Shown here: positions 1 to 12,244 of the stretch, in pieces
How the letters are laid out: each line of letters starts with the position of its first letter
Position numbering within the stretch: the first letter of the stretch is position 1
Assembly (NCBI GenBank): GCA_005281725.1
Contig: SSBO01000009.1
Location: 644,585-708,584 of the forward strand
Length of the DNA stretch: 64,000 bases
Source: Wuchereria bancrofti
Taxonomy: Eukaryota; Nematoda; Chromadorea; Rhabditida; Onchocercidae
Direction: 5' to 3'
The notes under the pieces: model-generated
What the model was told of the DNA's origin: nothing
Seen by the model: only the letters and a program-made list of their open reading frames with translations
The model's database searches: none
Position numbers and translations under genes: made by a program

Positions 1-307
1 TCAAAAATGAGCGACGATAATAGCAATGAGTTGAGTGATTGATTCATTAAAATTTGAAATAAATATTTTTGATTATTAATGTGAAATTAACTTTGTCAAA
101 AAAATTTTTAAATAAATACTTGAATACTAATAAAAGAGAGAGAGGGAAAGGAAAGAGAGAAAGACAGAGAGACTTTTATACTTTATTCTAGCATAAGTAT
201 AAGCCATTGTTTATTATCGTTGCTCATTTTGAAATGATTATTCAATGACAAATTAATTTGATAAAATCATATTTAAACTTTAGTTCAATTTAAATAAAAT
301 TTTATTA
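1..307. other. Non-coding edge with imperfect inverted repeat
   Basis: No exon could be supported here, although the gene at 308-2104 probably continues leftward through it. Bases 1-28 and the reverse complement of 205-232 are near-identical apart from a few substitutions and single-base offsets, giving an inverted repeat about 230 bp across. A purine-rich stretch (GAGA-type) lies at about 134-172. Confidence 0.45.
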
Positions 308-2104
308 CTAAACCTCGGCGGCATCAATTGTTGTTGCTAAGGCTTTGTCTTCATCGCTTAAAGTGAAATCATATTCAATTGGCTCTACCAATGATTTTAA
401 CATTGCTATCACTTTACGTCCTTTTGATGCTGATTTACCTGAAATTAAGAAAAAGAAAGAAAAAACTGAAATTAAATATTTAAAATATGTATTTCAATCT
501 TTTTTTTGAAAGTAATTACAACTATTTAGAATGATAATTCTAAGTGGTTTCATCAGTATCAATCATTTAGAACTAAAAATGAATCATTAAAACAATTAAA
601 TTATAAGCTAATTAAATGAATTGTTAATTCAAGTTTTTAAAAGTCGCGAAAATTTTTTTTAAAAACGTTAAATTTCTACTTGAAACTAACAATTTTTACT
701 TCAAAGCTTCAACATTATACTTTTAATTTCCTAACATAACAGAAATATTGTAACTGACCAAATTGTACTTTCAACTTTCAAAACTTTGCAGATGAAATAG
801 TTTATTTAAAGAAAAAAAAAGATAATTTAAATAATTTTATTAGCGATAAATTAAAAATATTATCATTGTTAAATTAACCAAATTATACTTTCAACTTTCA
901 AAATTTTTGTATTTTCATTTTTAACAATTGCAAATGAAATAGTTTATTTTAAAAAAAAGGAGGATTTAAATGAAATTATTTAGCAATAAATTAAAAATAT
1001 TATCATTGTAAAACTGACCAAATTGTTTAGCCATAAAACTTTCAATTGGTCCAGTGGCCATGACAACCCGTTGTGTCATCATATCTTCCTTTTGCTTAAT
1101 GTGACAAGTAATCATATTAGTAGTAACTTGAAAATTTCGAACAATATTTTCTATTGGACCACTGCTCAAACTATTAAAAACAATAACTGTCAAAAGATTT
1201 TGACCATTTTTACCCAAAGCGCCAAAGAGAACACATATAATTGCACATCGAAATAGCTATAAAAAAATGATTTATATTGTTTTAATTGACACTTAATTCA
1301 ATTAAAATTTTAAAAAATTTTGCAATTTTTAATTTATACTTATCTAATTTAATTTTGTAATTTGCATTTTTTAAATTACACTTATTTAATTTAATGATGT
1401 TAATCTAATCGTTTTATGTCAAAGAAAAAAGAATTTTTTTTTTGTTGTTAAAATTTGATGAGAAAAATGAGAGTAGCACCGGACTAATTGCAAATGTTAT
1501 TGCGCAAGCAAGAATAAGTGACCATTTTAAGATTTGTTCCGCAATTTTATCAAATTCAGCAAAATTAATTTGATGCCAAGCTAGAAAATTAGAAAATTAA
1601 AATTCAATAAGTAGTTTATTAATTTTAAGTGTTTAAAAAGCTAAATTATTGATTCTGTAATTATTCGTCATAAAAAAAAGGCATAATTTCATGTTTGAAA
1701 ATATTTTTTATTAAATAAATTAGGCATAATTTAGTGTTTGAAGATATCCTTTATTAGATAAATCATTTTGTAAATTAAATATGTTAGATTAAATAATTTA
1801 AAACGCATTATAAATAATAAGTAAAATATAAAGGTTTAATATAATTTTGATATATTTCAGGAATTTTTCTAGAAAATTTAAAGTGATTTAAAAAAAACAA
1901 AAAAAATAGTGAATTTTTTTCGAAATATTAACCAAATTTGTATAATAAAATGGCAATCAAAAATCCAACAGGAAAATTAATAAAAATTCTTAGCCAATGA
2001 TAATCATAAACACCACTGTAAAAAAAAATATCAATAAATTTTGAACGGCCAAGTCGAATTCTTCGCTCTTCTCGATATGGCTCAATGAGTAATTTGTCAA
2101 ACAT
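308..2104 (-). CDS. DC-STAMP-family membrane protein, SPE-42/SPE-49-like (5' part)
   Basis: Exons in transcript order are 2104-1933, 1580-1480, 1256-1019 and 438-308 (or 438-314); phases match at each junction. The predicted N-terminus begins MFDKLLIEPYREERR, followed by hydrophobic stretches (around YHWLRIFINFPVGFLIAI, then ILKWSLILACAITFAIS, then an FRCAIICVLFGALG segment). The diagnostic part is SSGPIENIVRNFQVTTNMIT, matching the conserved 'GPv.Nt..N..v' segment early in DC-STAMP proteins. In that family this part precedes further membrane helices, the DC-STAMP domain and a C-terminal RING-like domain. C. elegans SPE-42 and SPE-49 are sperm membrane proteins needed for fertilisation. Only about 214 residues lie here, far short of the family's roughly 700. 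The in-frame TAG at 308 may be intronic, because GAG|GTTTAG just before it can serve as a donor. The gene then continues beyond the left edge. Confidence 0.7.
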
Positions 2105-3253
2105 TTAAAAAAAAAATCAGCCAAGCATCAAAATGAACAAATGATTCAATAACAATTATTTCTTCATTCTCTTATAAAATATATTAAAATTAAATGCGGT
2201 AAAAGAAAAGAATTTTTTTTTTTGAAATGGAAAAATGACAAATTTACATCAAAAATGTTAATTTTACATTAGATATAACATCCAAATAACTTTACTTCTC
2301 AGTGAATCATTTTGCAAAAAATTAAATTTGCTATCAATGATAAAAGAAAATTTTCTGTAAATTAATTCATAAATGAATTTGTTTTTATAAATTTAAATGT
2401 TAGAAAAAGTTAATATTAGAAACTTTATTATATATTTTATAATCATAGGCAAATAGATAAACATATACACTACTAAATAACAAACACCATGAAATAGTAA
2501 AATTAATTAATAATAAGGTTAAATTTATAATGGTGACAACAATTATAATACAGACAATATCAGCTACAAAATTTAAAAAATTGCTACTCAAATGAAAACA
2601 AATGTAAATTAATTATAAATTAATAAAATTAATGAAAAATTGTGAAACAAAAAGCAGAAAGAAAGACTAGAAACTATTAGCTTATCTAATAATTATTACA
2701 CAAACAATATTTATTAGTGTCATCAAAAAATAAAATAAAGTAAAAATTAAAATCACTCTTTTTTGTTTTATTCTCTGAAACTTATATTCTAGATAAAAAA
2801 AAACTTTTTTTAATAAAATGATTGATGCAATTTAAAAATAATCTATCAGATCTTTCTCTAGCAGAACTATAATTTTTCTCGTTGTCATTTATTTGTCATA
2901 AACTGAAAAAAAACTTCGGAATTTTTTGATACTATCATCTTTAGAAAATTTAATAAATAAAATGTCTAATATCTCTATTGAACTAATTTCTGTCAAATAG
3001 TATTTTCCATTTTTTCTTTTTTGTTTTTTGTTATAAAACTTTTGAAGAAATATTTTAATTACAAAGAATTTGCTACTTAGATTATGTAATTTTTGATTTT
3101 TTCCCTTTTTTCACACATTCGTACATTTAAATAACATCAAATTTGAGATAAATTAACTTAAAAAGAGTTTTATTTTGTTTAATTTGCATTTTATATCATC
3201 ATTTTCTTTTTGCATTATTTTAATAGCATTTCAAAATAAACAGATTGCAAAAT
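2105..3253. other. AT-rich intergenic region
   Basis: This lies between the TGF-beta gene stop and the SPE-42-like start, both on the minus strand, and should hold the 3' UTR of the former and the promoter of the latter. A 63-codon minus-strand frame at 2400-2591 encodes a very hydrophobic peptide. It has no recognised homology and no in-phase link to the neighbouring exons, so it is not called as a gene. Confidence 0.4.
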
Positions 3254-5028
3254 TTAAATTACACAACCACATTCCATCACTTTGACATTTTCTAGTATAC
3301 GATTAAATTCAGTACCATTTCTAATTTCCACAATCTAAAACGTTTGTTATTATTATATCAAAAATAACAACATTTTTTTAAATGAAATAATAAATGCTTT
3401 AATTTTTTTTAACGAAATAAATCAAATTAAAATTTAACAATTAGCTTATTTTTATAACATATCAACAATAATATATTATTCTCAAATTTAATTTGATAGA
3501 CTTTTGAATTTCATTTATAAACAAAATGTTAAAATGCGAAAAAAAAAATAATAAAAATGACCTCAACAGATGACCATCTAATTGGTATGCAACAAGATAA
3601 TCTTCGCCGGAATGGACTTTCTGGATGATTAATTTTGTCTTGCAAAATTAATGCATCACGATCATTAGTCTCAATTTGCATATTGCATTCGCCATCACAA
3701 AAATTCATGTTAAATCTATTTAAAAAAATTTAAATTTACATTCATGTATAGATATATGAGGAAATTTTAAAAGAAATTTTAGATGACAATAAACATTTTA
3801 GATTGAAATATTTACAAATGAAATATTAACAAATTTTACGTTTCATCATTTTTCAGTTCCATAATTTTAATATTTCTTCATTTCTCATAATATATAAATT
3901 AGATTAAATGAAATCTTTCATTACTTAAAATTAATAAAATATATTTACACAAACACACACAAACCCCGATGGTCTAATAATATTATCCATGCCGTGTTCA
4001 TGAAAATCAAAATATAAACTTTTTAAGCAACAAAATCCGGTATTACAATCTTGATCGCTAGCTCGTTTTTTCCGAGTATTTCTGCGCCCTAAAAAAAAAT
4101 GTCATTTAAAATGCATTTGTTAAATTGATAATAATAAATTGTTAATGTGCAAACAAGTAAAGCATTTTTAATCATTTATTGAATTGATAAATTTGATCAC
4201 AGTACAGTTTGAAATAACTATTTCAAAAAGTTACTACTATCACTTGAAATTATTATTCGAAAAAAAAATTTGCAGAAAATATTTTTTAATTTGTAAAAAT
4301 TTTGAAATTCTGAATAACATTTGTTGCAGATCTTTGGTTACTGTAACTCTTACAGAATTGTCATAAATCGACTGTAGCTTCCACCTGAATCACTAGAAGT
4401 ACTGTATTTGCTAATTAATCTGTTAAATCCAATACTGTGTTTGATATTTTGATGAATTGGCATTGAAAGCATTTTCTAAAAAAAAAACAAAAAAAAAATC
4501 GTAACAAATTAATAGAATAATACTTCGTTTGTTTTAAATAAATTATTTTGTTAAGCGAAAAAAAAAACATTGAATTTGAGAAACTTTGCTTTAAAGTTAA
4601 ATTGACTTTGATTTTGAAAGTAGAACTAAATTTTATTTTATCTTTTCATTATGTATTATTTTCCAACACAAACACTTACAATAGAAAATAGATCAAACAA
4701 CAAAATCAACAACTCAACAAAATAATAAAAATTAAAACATAGAAAGAAAACATCAGTGTCTTAGTTTTATTAAAAAAATCTTAATCATATCAATAGATTA
4801 GCTAATTAAAAAAAATCATACTTCATTTGCTTTAAATAATTTATTGCCAGAAGAACATGGCATTGACGATGATAATAATGATGATAATGACAGATTTGGT
4901 GATATTGAAAATGATTGCATTGATAATGGTGATAATGATACGAATGATTGTTCATTGATTTGATAAGTAAAACAAAAAAGGATCATTGCAGTGAGCAAAC
5001 TTAATTTCACCGGAAACCACTGAAACAT
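3254..5028 (-). CDS. TGF-beta superfamily ligand, nine-cysteine (activin/TGF-beta/DAF-7 type)
   Basis: Five exons: 5028-4822, 4475-4354, 4081-3965, 3715-3562, 3334-3254; all phases agree and give 226 aa. Residues about 3-27 resemble a signal peptide. A furin-type RKKR site at 113-116 releases a 110-residue mature peptide. Its cysteine pattern is that of the family: C122, C127-C128, FCDGEC (155 and 159), CC at 190-191 and the terminal CGC (222, 224). Nine cysteines place it with the TGF-beta/activin/myostatin/DAF-7 group rather than the seven-cysteine BMPs. The segment IIRPSGF...FCDGEC aligns with IIAPxxY..NYCxGEC. Oddities: the two tryptophans of the usual GWxxWIIAP finger tip are absent (GMDNIIRP, one residue shorter), and the pro-region is only about 115 residues, so upstream exons may be missing. 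The presumed start lies at a good acceptor (TTTCAG at 5025-5020), so exon 1 may be internal. The exon 3 donor (GTTTGT) is weak but is required by the frame. Confidence 0.85.
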
Positions 5029-6786
5029 TTATTACTCATAGACAAATAATTACATTTATTTCAGACATAAATATGGCTAATCGAACATTGATAACAGGGA
5101 AAAAAAAATGAAAACTACCCGGCGTTAATTTATTTGAAAGTTTATTTATATTTATATACCATCATAACATCACCTTTTCAATTTCTTTCTAAAGCTTTCT
5201 TGCAAAAGTAATATTTTTCTTCTAAAATAAAAAAGATAATTTTTTAAAAAAAAAGAAAAAATTTAGCTATAAATGAATTGTAGTTTTTTAAATCAAACTG
5301 ATGAAATTTGATTTCAAAAATTAAGCACGTAATTCAATTTATAAAAAAAGATTTTAGGACAATAGAATAATCCAATCTTAAATATCATAAAAAAATAATG
5401 ACAACAATAATTCCATTTATAAAAATAGATTTTAGGATGAATATCGTAAAACAGTAATGACAACAATCAGTATTATTTGTCACTTTTATAGTTTGACAAC
5501 AAATTACTTAGCTTATTTCATTCAATCAAATTTAAATCAAAGAAAATTGCTGCCACATATTGTAGAGTAAAACTTTTACATTATATTAAATCAAGAAATG
5601 ATGCGGCAATATTTTGCTAAAGAAAGCTTAATGCATTACAGAATTACTATAATACTTTACGTGGTTTACGTCATTACTTCCTCACCATTTCACGTGTACT
5701 TGCTTAATCATATAAATATTCTGTGTTGATAACAGTATACAAAATTATTGATTATATCTCTTTTACTTTTTTATTGTTTACTCTACAGATTAAGTTGCTT
5801 TTTCGATTGTTATAAATGAATTTTCACTTATCGTTAAAATACAAATTAATTATAATTAATGATTTCAATCTAATTTAGATATATTTCATCAAATTAAATC
5901 CTGAATTTTTAATTTTTCCTCAAATCTAATAATTACTGCTAATTGAATTCGCTCATTTTACTTAAGAATATATATTGTGTAAGTTAAGTTACAAAATAAT
6001 TAATAAAAAAAAGCACTTTACTTCATTCACTTCCAAACTTTGTACTTATTACTTCTGTAATTATCAATCTCATTAAAATATCAATAATTTTTCATTCCAA
6101 AAAAAAAGTGAAAGCATAGAAAAAGCAAAAGATAAATAAACAAATATCAACGATGAATCTTTTTTTCTCTTCTTCCGTTTTTCTCTGCACCAAATAAAAA
6201 ACTCATTGATTTAATTTTTGACCTTTCTTTTCTATCATTTTTGCATTGTCAAATCCGACGAGCAAATCTGAATGTACTTTCGAAAAAGCAATTCAATACA
6301 TTAAAGTAAAGCATTTTCATTTTTGAAATAATATTAAAGACATTGCTTTCGAAGATATTTCCATTTCTGAAATTAAGGTCAAAGTTCTTTTCAAATATTA
6401 TTAATAATAATTTCGACAACACTTCCCACTGTTAATTCATTTGCAAAATTCAACAGTGTTTTCTACATTTACACTATCTTACCGCGATCAGTCATTGATG
6501 GTAATTGTGAAATTTGATTGCTGTGATTTGATGGCTGCTTAAAATTTCAACAGTCGTTGTGGTTTCCTGCAAAAATGTTTCGAATAATATTTTCAAATGT
6601 CATTAATATATTACTAAAAAATTAATCGTTTACTTATGTTTATTAATAGCATTTAAAAATATTATTTATTGTTGAATCAAAAATAATAACATCGATTGAA
6701 GAATTAAATTAGAATGCAAAAATCTAGAAATTTTTAAAAAAAATCTAAAAATAACAAAGCTTCTTTTTAATCTGTTGAAATTTCAG
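5029..6786. other. AT-rich intergenic region
   Basis: This lies between the minus-strand TGF-beta gene and the plus-strand malic-enzyme exons. I searched both strands for further exons of either gene. No malic-enzyme NAD-binding or substrate-site motifs are visible on the plus strand. On the minus strand a possible short exon preceded by TTTTTGCAG at about 6574-6566 soon runs into a stop. Confidence 0.4.
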
Positions 6787-7631
6787 GAAAAAGCACTATT
6801 TGCAACTGGTGGTCCATTCCCAGAAGTTAATCACGATGGGAAGTGTTACAAGCCCGGACAGGGCAATAATTCGTATATTTTCCCGGGAATCGGTTTGGGT
6901 ATTGTGCTATATGAAGTGCAACATATCAACGAAGAAATATTTCTAATCGCCGCTAGGGTTGCTTTTCTATATTCGAAACATTTCTTCCTTTATTCGAAGG
7001 TATATACAATCCATCTGTCTTTGTCCCAACGCAATTGTTTGGTTTCATCGGAAATTCTTAATTAAATTTTTAGGAAGTTGCATCCAGCGTAACCGAAGAA
7101 GATATAAGTTTTGGTTGCATTTACCCGAGTCTTTGCAAGATTCGAGAGATTTCAGTTTCTATAGTTTTGGAGATTGGAAAATATAGCTATAAGGTTCCTA
7201 TCACCTTCTAAATTTTTTTAAACAAACATTTTTATGCAATAAATGAAAGTTTCATTATTATTTTTTCATTTCCTATATTATAACTTACATATTTGCTGAT
7301 ATTACTTATCCAGAAAAACTTCATTAAATGAAATAATGTTGCCTATACACACCTTACAAATTAGAACTTTGAGTCACTAAGTTTTAATAATTCCTCGTCG
7401 GATTATGCACTAATTTTAAATCTTCAATAAATTCCATGAAAACTAACACTTTTTAATTTGTAGCGTGGAATGGCTGGTCTGTATTCGGAACCGGAAAATA
7501 TGGAGCAATACATTCGATCACAGATTTATTCCGTACATTACGATGAACTGATCTGTAAGCAGTACAATTGGCCGATTGAGGACACCATAAAAAGCATTCC
7601 TGTTTTACCAGCTAAAGAGAACAACAGTTGA
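6787..7631 (+). CDS. Malic enzyme, C-terminal exons only (orphan 3' end or pseudogene)
   Basis: Three exons in phase: 6787-6957, 7074-7193, 7464-7631 (TGA). Together they encode about 152 residues matching the C-terminal quarter of NADP/NAD malic enzyme (malate to pyruvate plus CO2). The family signature ALFATGGPF is followed by PGQGNNSYIFPGIGLGIVL, then ITEEDISFGCIYPS-like and REISVSIVLEI segments, and finally a YSEPENMEQYIRSQIY tail ending in a YNWP motif. Spacing between the conserved blocks matches the family without gaps once the introns are removed, and there are no frameshifts or stops. The first exon begins at a clean acceptor (ATTTCAG), so it is internal. The roughly 400 upstream residues (malate and NAD(P) sites) cannot be found in the window. 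Either the gene has lost its 5' half, or the 5' exons lie left of the window with the TGF-beta and SPE-42-like genes nested in an intron. Confidence 0.75.
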
Positions 7632-8150
7632 TTGAAATTTGTCTCCATTATCCATTCAATTTTAAAGTCCATCGAGACTAATATCAGTTGTTTAATATGT
7701 TGAAAATTTGTTGTAAGCTTTGAAATTATCTTAAATTCTTAAATAATCATTGGACATTAGTTGGATGCTTTTTTCTGTTGTTGTACTGCAACTTACCTAA
7801 TGATTCACTTATTATGAAACAACCATTAATTTTTCATTTGTTCTAATCAATCGCGTTTATTTCGAGTAAAAATATATTGAGTAGAAACATTTCTACAGAT
7901 TGATGGGACTAACTACTGGTCTGTTCATTTTCAATGCCTAAAATTTCGTAGAGTGTTATATATCACTAAAATTTGATTGCATTATGCAAAATATTTCATA
8001 GAAGCAGAAAGTGAAGTAAATAGGAATTGAATGAAGTAAACAAGTAAACAATGACGTGTGTGTTATATTAAAAAGCAGTTAAATTTAATAGAGGTTAGAA
8101 AAGTTATAATGTTTTAAATCATAAATATTAATTGATGATGATTGCTACCT
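7632..8150. other. 3' flank of malic enzyme exons
   Basis: AT-rich sequence without an ORF. It should contain the 3' UTR of the malic-enzyme exons. Nothing else was recognised. Confidence 0.3.
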
Positions 8151-9450
8151 TGAAAAAATCTAATGAACTCAATNAGGAAGCATGCATAATAAAGTAAGTC
8201 AGTCAAATTAAGTAAAAAGCATGCAATGAAAGTAATGACATGATAAAAAAGCATGCAAAATAGGTGAATTAAATTAAAAATAAGACATCAATGTCAGTAA
8301 TAATAATGGGATAATTAGTAAATAAGTAAAACGGCATGCAAAATGAAATATGTTTGATTTAGAAAAGGCATGCAATGTCAACAATAACAAAGAATAATTA
8401 ATAAAATAAATAAAAGCAGCATGTAAACAAAGTAAGTCATATTAAAAAAAAAGCATGCAATTTCCAGTAATAACAGTGAAAAATTAAGTGAATTGAGTGA
8501 AAAACATGCAAAATAAGATGAGTTAAATTTAAAAAAGGCATGCAATATAACAATGCAACAATTAGTGAAGCAAGTAAAGGAGCATGCATAATAAAGTAAG
8601 TTAGTCAAATTAAGTAAAAAGCATGCAATGCTAGTAATGACAATAGAACAATAAGTGAAGTGATAAAAAAAACATGCGAAATAGGTGAATTGAATTAAAA
8701 ATAAGGCATCAATATCGGTAATAACAATGGAATAATTAGTAGATAAGTAAAACGGCATGCAAAATGAAATATGTTTGATTTAAAAAGACATGCAATGTCA
8801 ACAACAATAAAGAATAATTAATAAAATAAAAGGAGCATGTAAACAAAGTAAGTTATATTAAGAAAAAGCATGCAATTTCAATAATAACAGTGAAAAATCA
8901 AATGAACTGAGTAAAAAACATGCAAAATAAGATGAGTTAAATTAAAAAAAAAGCATACAATATTAGAAATAACAGTGGAATAATTGGTAAAGTAAGTGAA
9001 AGAGCATGCAAAACAAAGTAAGTTATATTAAGAAAAACATCAGCAATGTAATTAATGAAAATAGAAAAACGAGTGAAATGATAAAAAGGCATGCAGAATA
9101 AAGTGAAAAAAGCATGCAATATCAGTAATAACAATGGAATAATTAGTGAGTAAGTAAAACAGCATGCGAAACAAGGTAAGTCATGTTGAGAAAAAACATG
9201 CAATAGCAGTAATAATAATAAAATAATTAGTACAGTGATTAAAAGAGCATGCAAAATGGGATAAGTTTAAGTTGAAACAGGCATGCAATGTCGGTAAAGT
9301 AGGTAAAAGAGCATGCAGAATGAAATATGTTTAATTTAAAAAAACATACAATGTCAACACAAAGAATAATTAATAAAATAAGTAAAGCAGCATGCAAACA
9401 AAGTTAGTTATATTAAGAAAAACATACAATATAAGCAATAACAGTAGAAA
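8150..9450. repeat. Hierarchical satellite built on GCATGC-containing units
   Basis: The motif GCATGCAA (or GCATGC with one change) recurs more than 20 times, separated by short variants of 'AGTAATAACAATGGAATAATTAGTAAA...' and 'AAAGTAAGTTATATTAAGAAAAA'. Units of about 30-85 bp are grouped into a higher-order repeat of about 400-420 bp. The block starting AGCATGCATAATAAAGTAAG at 8179 recurs at 8581, and the ACGGCATGCAAAATGAAATATG block at 8331 recurs at 8752 and in shortened form near 9309. One ambiguous base (N) sits at 8174. The long minus-strand frames across it (8378-8758, 8937-9254) are translations of the repeat and not genes. Confidence 0.85.
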
Positions 9451-12240
9451 ATGTGCAGTTACCTATTTTTTCATTTTTCTAATATTAATGAAAGAAAATT
9501 TGAATTAAAGGAATCAATGAAATGCTACGAATCCATCAAATAAAGATAAAAATGAAAAAAACGAAGAGAAACTTAAATTAAAAAAATTTGAATACAAGTA
9601 AGTAATAAAATGAGAAAGGAAATTTAATATCTGAAATTAGTTTAGAAACAAAAAGAAAACAATGAAACAAGGAAAAATGAACATTTAAAACGATTTAAGA
9701 ATTACTTACAAAGACAATGAATTGATTAGCTGGGAAAATGTCGAAAAAATGAAACAATTCTCCAATTATTCAAAGCAGAAACTCAAATGGATAAGTCAAC
9801 AATTATGTTTTACATCAAATTGTTTGACAGAGAGTTACAATGACTTACTATGACAACTTGCACTAATTAGTGAACTATTGTTGACTTATACTAATTATTG
9901 AACTATACAGAAAACGAAATTTCTAATTTAATAAAAGATAGGAGGAATAATCCAAAAAATTGGACACAAACAATAACTAATTACTGAGAGACAATACGCA
10001 AATTCTACATAGCGATTCCTTGGCATTTTTGTTAAAAAGAACTAAAATGAGACAATCAATAGCTTATGTACAAGACAACAAGAAAATTTCACAATCGGTT
10101 AATATAAGAATTCACTAATGCAATTCTCATTACTACAACAAGCCAAGAAACAACAAGCCAGGGGACAATGAGCCAAGAAATTAATCTGAGTTAAGGCCGC
10201 TGCAATAACTTTAGATAAAAATGAGAAATGAGTAATTCCTTCACAAAACCACAAACAATTGCATCGTTACCAAAGATGAATTTAAGAAAATAACTTGAAG
10301 AAAAAAAGAAAAAAAAGTGTTGAAAAAATATGCCAAATTTCAATACAATAGATAAAAGCAGCAAAATATATTTAAAAATTATTAAAAAATTGAACTAAGA
10401 ACACTTTTTACACTCAAAATTATAGTTTCTTTCAAACAACAACTATAATTGATAATTTCTAGGAATTCATAGGAAGAAAGAAATAAAAAACAAAAAATAT
10501 CTAAAAAAAAATTTTTAAATTAAAAAACTACGACGCTATAATAAATAGCTATAGCTACAAAGAAAAATAAATAAATAAAATTACAAGTAATAAACAAGCA
10601 AACAAACAAACAATATGCACAAATACAAGAATACGACGGCGCTGAATATACATCAAACAAAACTTTAATCCCTAATTCACACTAAAAATTTCCAATAAAC
10701 AATCAATGTTCAAATAAAGCAAGAAAACAATCAAATATGATAAACATATTCATGAGAAAAATGAAATTTTCCACCACTCAAAACAAGTGTATTAATTAAT
10801 GTGGAAAATTGAAAATATAGATAGCTATTTGAAATAAAAATACAGACTGATTGTGGCACTTCAACTCATTAAATATTAAAATCGCAAAAAAATTTCTATC
10901 TATTCCTATTCTACAGATAAAATAATTAAATAATCAATGTTTCGAATAACAATTAAAATTAGTTTCAAAATAAAATTAGAGAAGCAAGTAAAATTCATAA
11001 TTTTGAAAAGCAAATAACATCCACAATTAAAATTCATAATACTAGTTTCACAGGATATAACACCGCACAGATAGGTATAAAAGCATTACTTAAAATTAAA
11101 AAGAAAATTATTTCTAAAAACAAACAAAATTATACCTATTACGAATAAAACTTATGATACAATCACACAAACTAAAATTGAGAAATTAATAGAATCAATA
11201 TTAAATATGAAAACAACTAACAATTTACAAATCATTTACGAACCTAATAATATCATAATTCGACTTGTTAATATCTTAATTTAAATCATCAATTATTAAA
11301 GAGTAAATCATAAAAAGATAAAAAACTGCAAAAAATAGCATCAGTTAAATCGGATTAGAAAATAGCCGTAACTAGAAAAATTCTGCCAAAATACCAACTA
11401 ATAATTACAAAAGTATTTTAACTGTAGCTATAAAAACTAAAATATAAAACATTATTTAAAATTCTAGAGATATTAGAGATACTATGTCTAAAAACGAATA
11501 CAGCCAGAATTTCACATACCTATAACGAATCAAACTTGAAATACAACCACATAAATCGAAGTTCATAAATTCATAAAATCCATACCAAATATGAAAATAA
11601 AATGTTATAAATTATTTGTAATCTAAATATATAAATCTAAAAAAAAACAAAAGTAAAATCAAAAAACTAAGTCATTAATATTTTAAACACATTAATTATA
11701 AATGAAGTAATGATTAATGTATAAATAAGAATCTATAAAAAATGGTATCAATTAAATTGAGTTAGAAGCAATTAGAAAAAAAAAAACTTATTGAAATACC
11801 AAGTAGTAACTATAAATAACAAATTGTAACTAAAGAGGAACAAGAAGTATAATAAAAATAACATTAAAAAATAATTCTTAACTGCTAACATCTACTTTAG
11901 AAATAGTAAAATCATAATTAATAACAGTAAGGTAAATTCACTGATGGAAAAAAAGAATAAATAATTGAATAAATAATTTAAAATTATTTCAATTATTTAT
12001 GGATAAATAATTGAAATAGTTTTTAAAAAATTCCGAAATTCAGCCGTAAAGAATAAAGACCGTCCATTACAAATCAGACCATTCAAATAAATTCAAAAAA
12101 TCCAAAATTCTTTCAAATAAATAAGAATCAAAAAAAGGAAAAAAATATGAAAAAGAAAAAATTAACAAGAAAAAAGATAAGTAATAAATACCACAAACAA
12201 ATAAACTAATTAATAGAAACATAAAAAAGGAAAACACAAA
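9451..12240. other. AT-rich non-coding region
   Basis: About 2.8 kb of strongly A-rich sequence on the plus strand with no ORF over 60 codons and no recognisable exon. Short runs resembling the flanking satellite (AATAATTAATAAA, GAAATGA) persist at its left end, which suggests decayed repeat. Nothing else was recognised. Confidence 0.4.
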
Positions 12241-12244
12241 CAGA

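Noticed and set aside
2400..2591. Hydrophobic 63-codon minus-strand ORF upstream of the SPE-42-like start
   Set aside because: No in-phase splice connection to the gene and no recognised homology; AT-rich DNA often gives hydrophobic frames.
8378..9254. Two minus-strand ORFs of 105-126 codons rich in Cys, Phe, Leu and Ile
   Set aside because: They follow the GCATGC satellite period and have no other protein-like features.
8150..9450. Possible CRISPR-like array from regularly repeated GCATGC
   Set aside because: Units are diverged, spacers are themselves repetitive, and the context is a eukaryotic intron-bearing genome.
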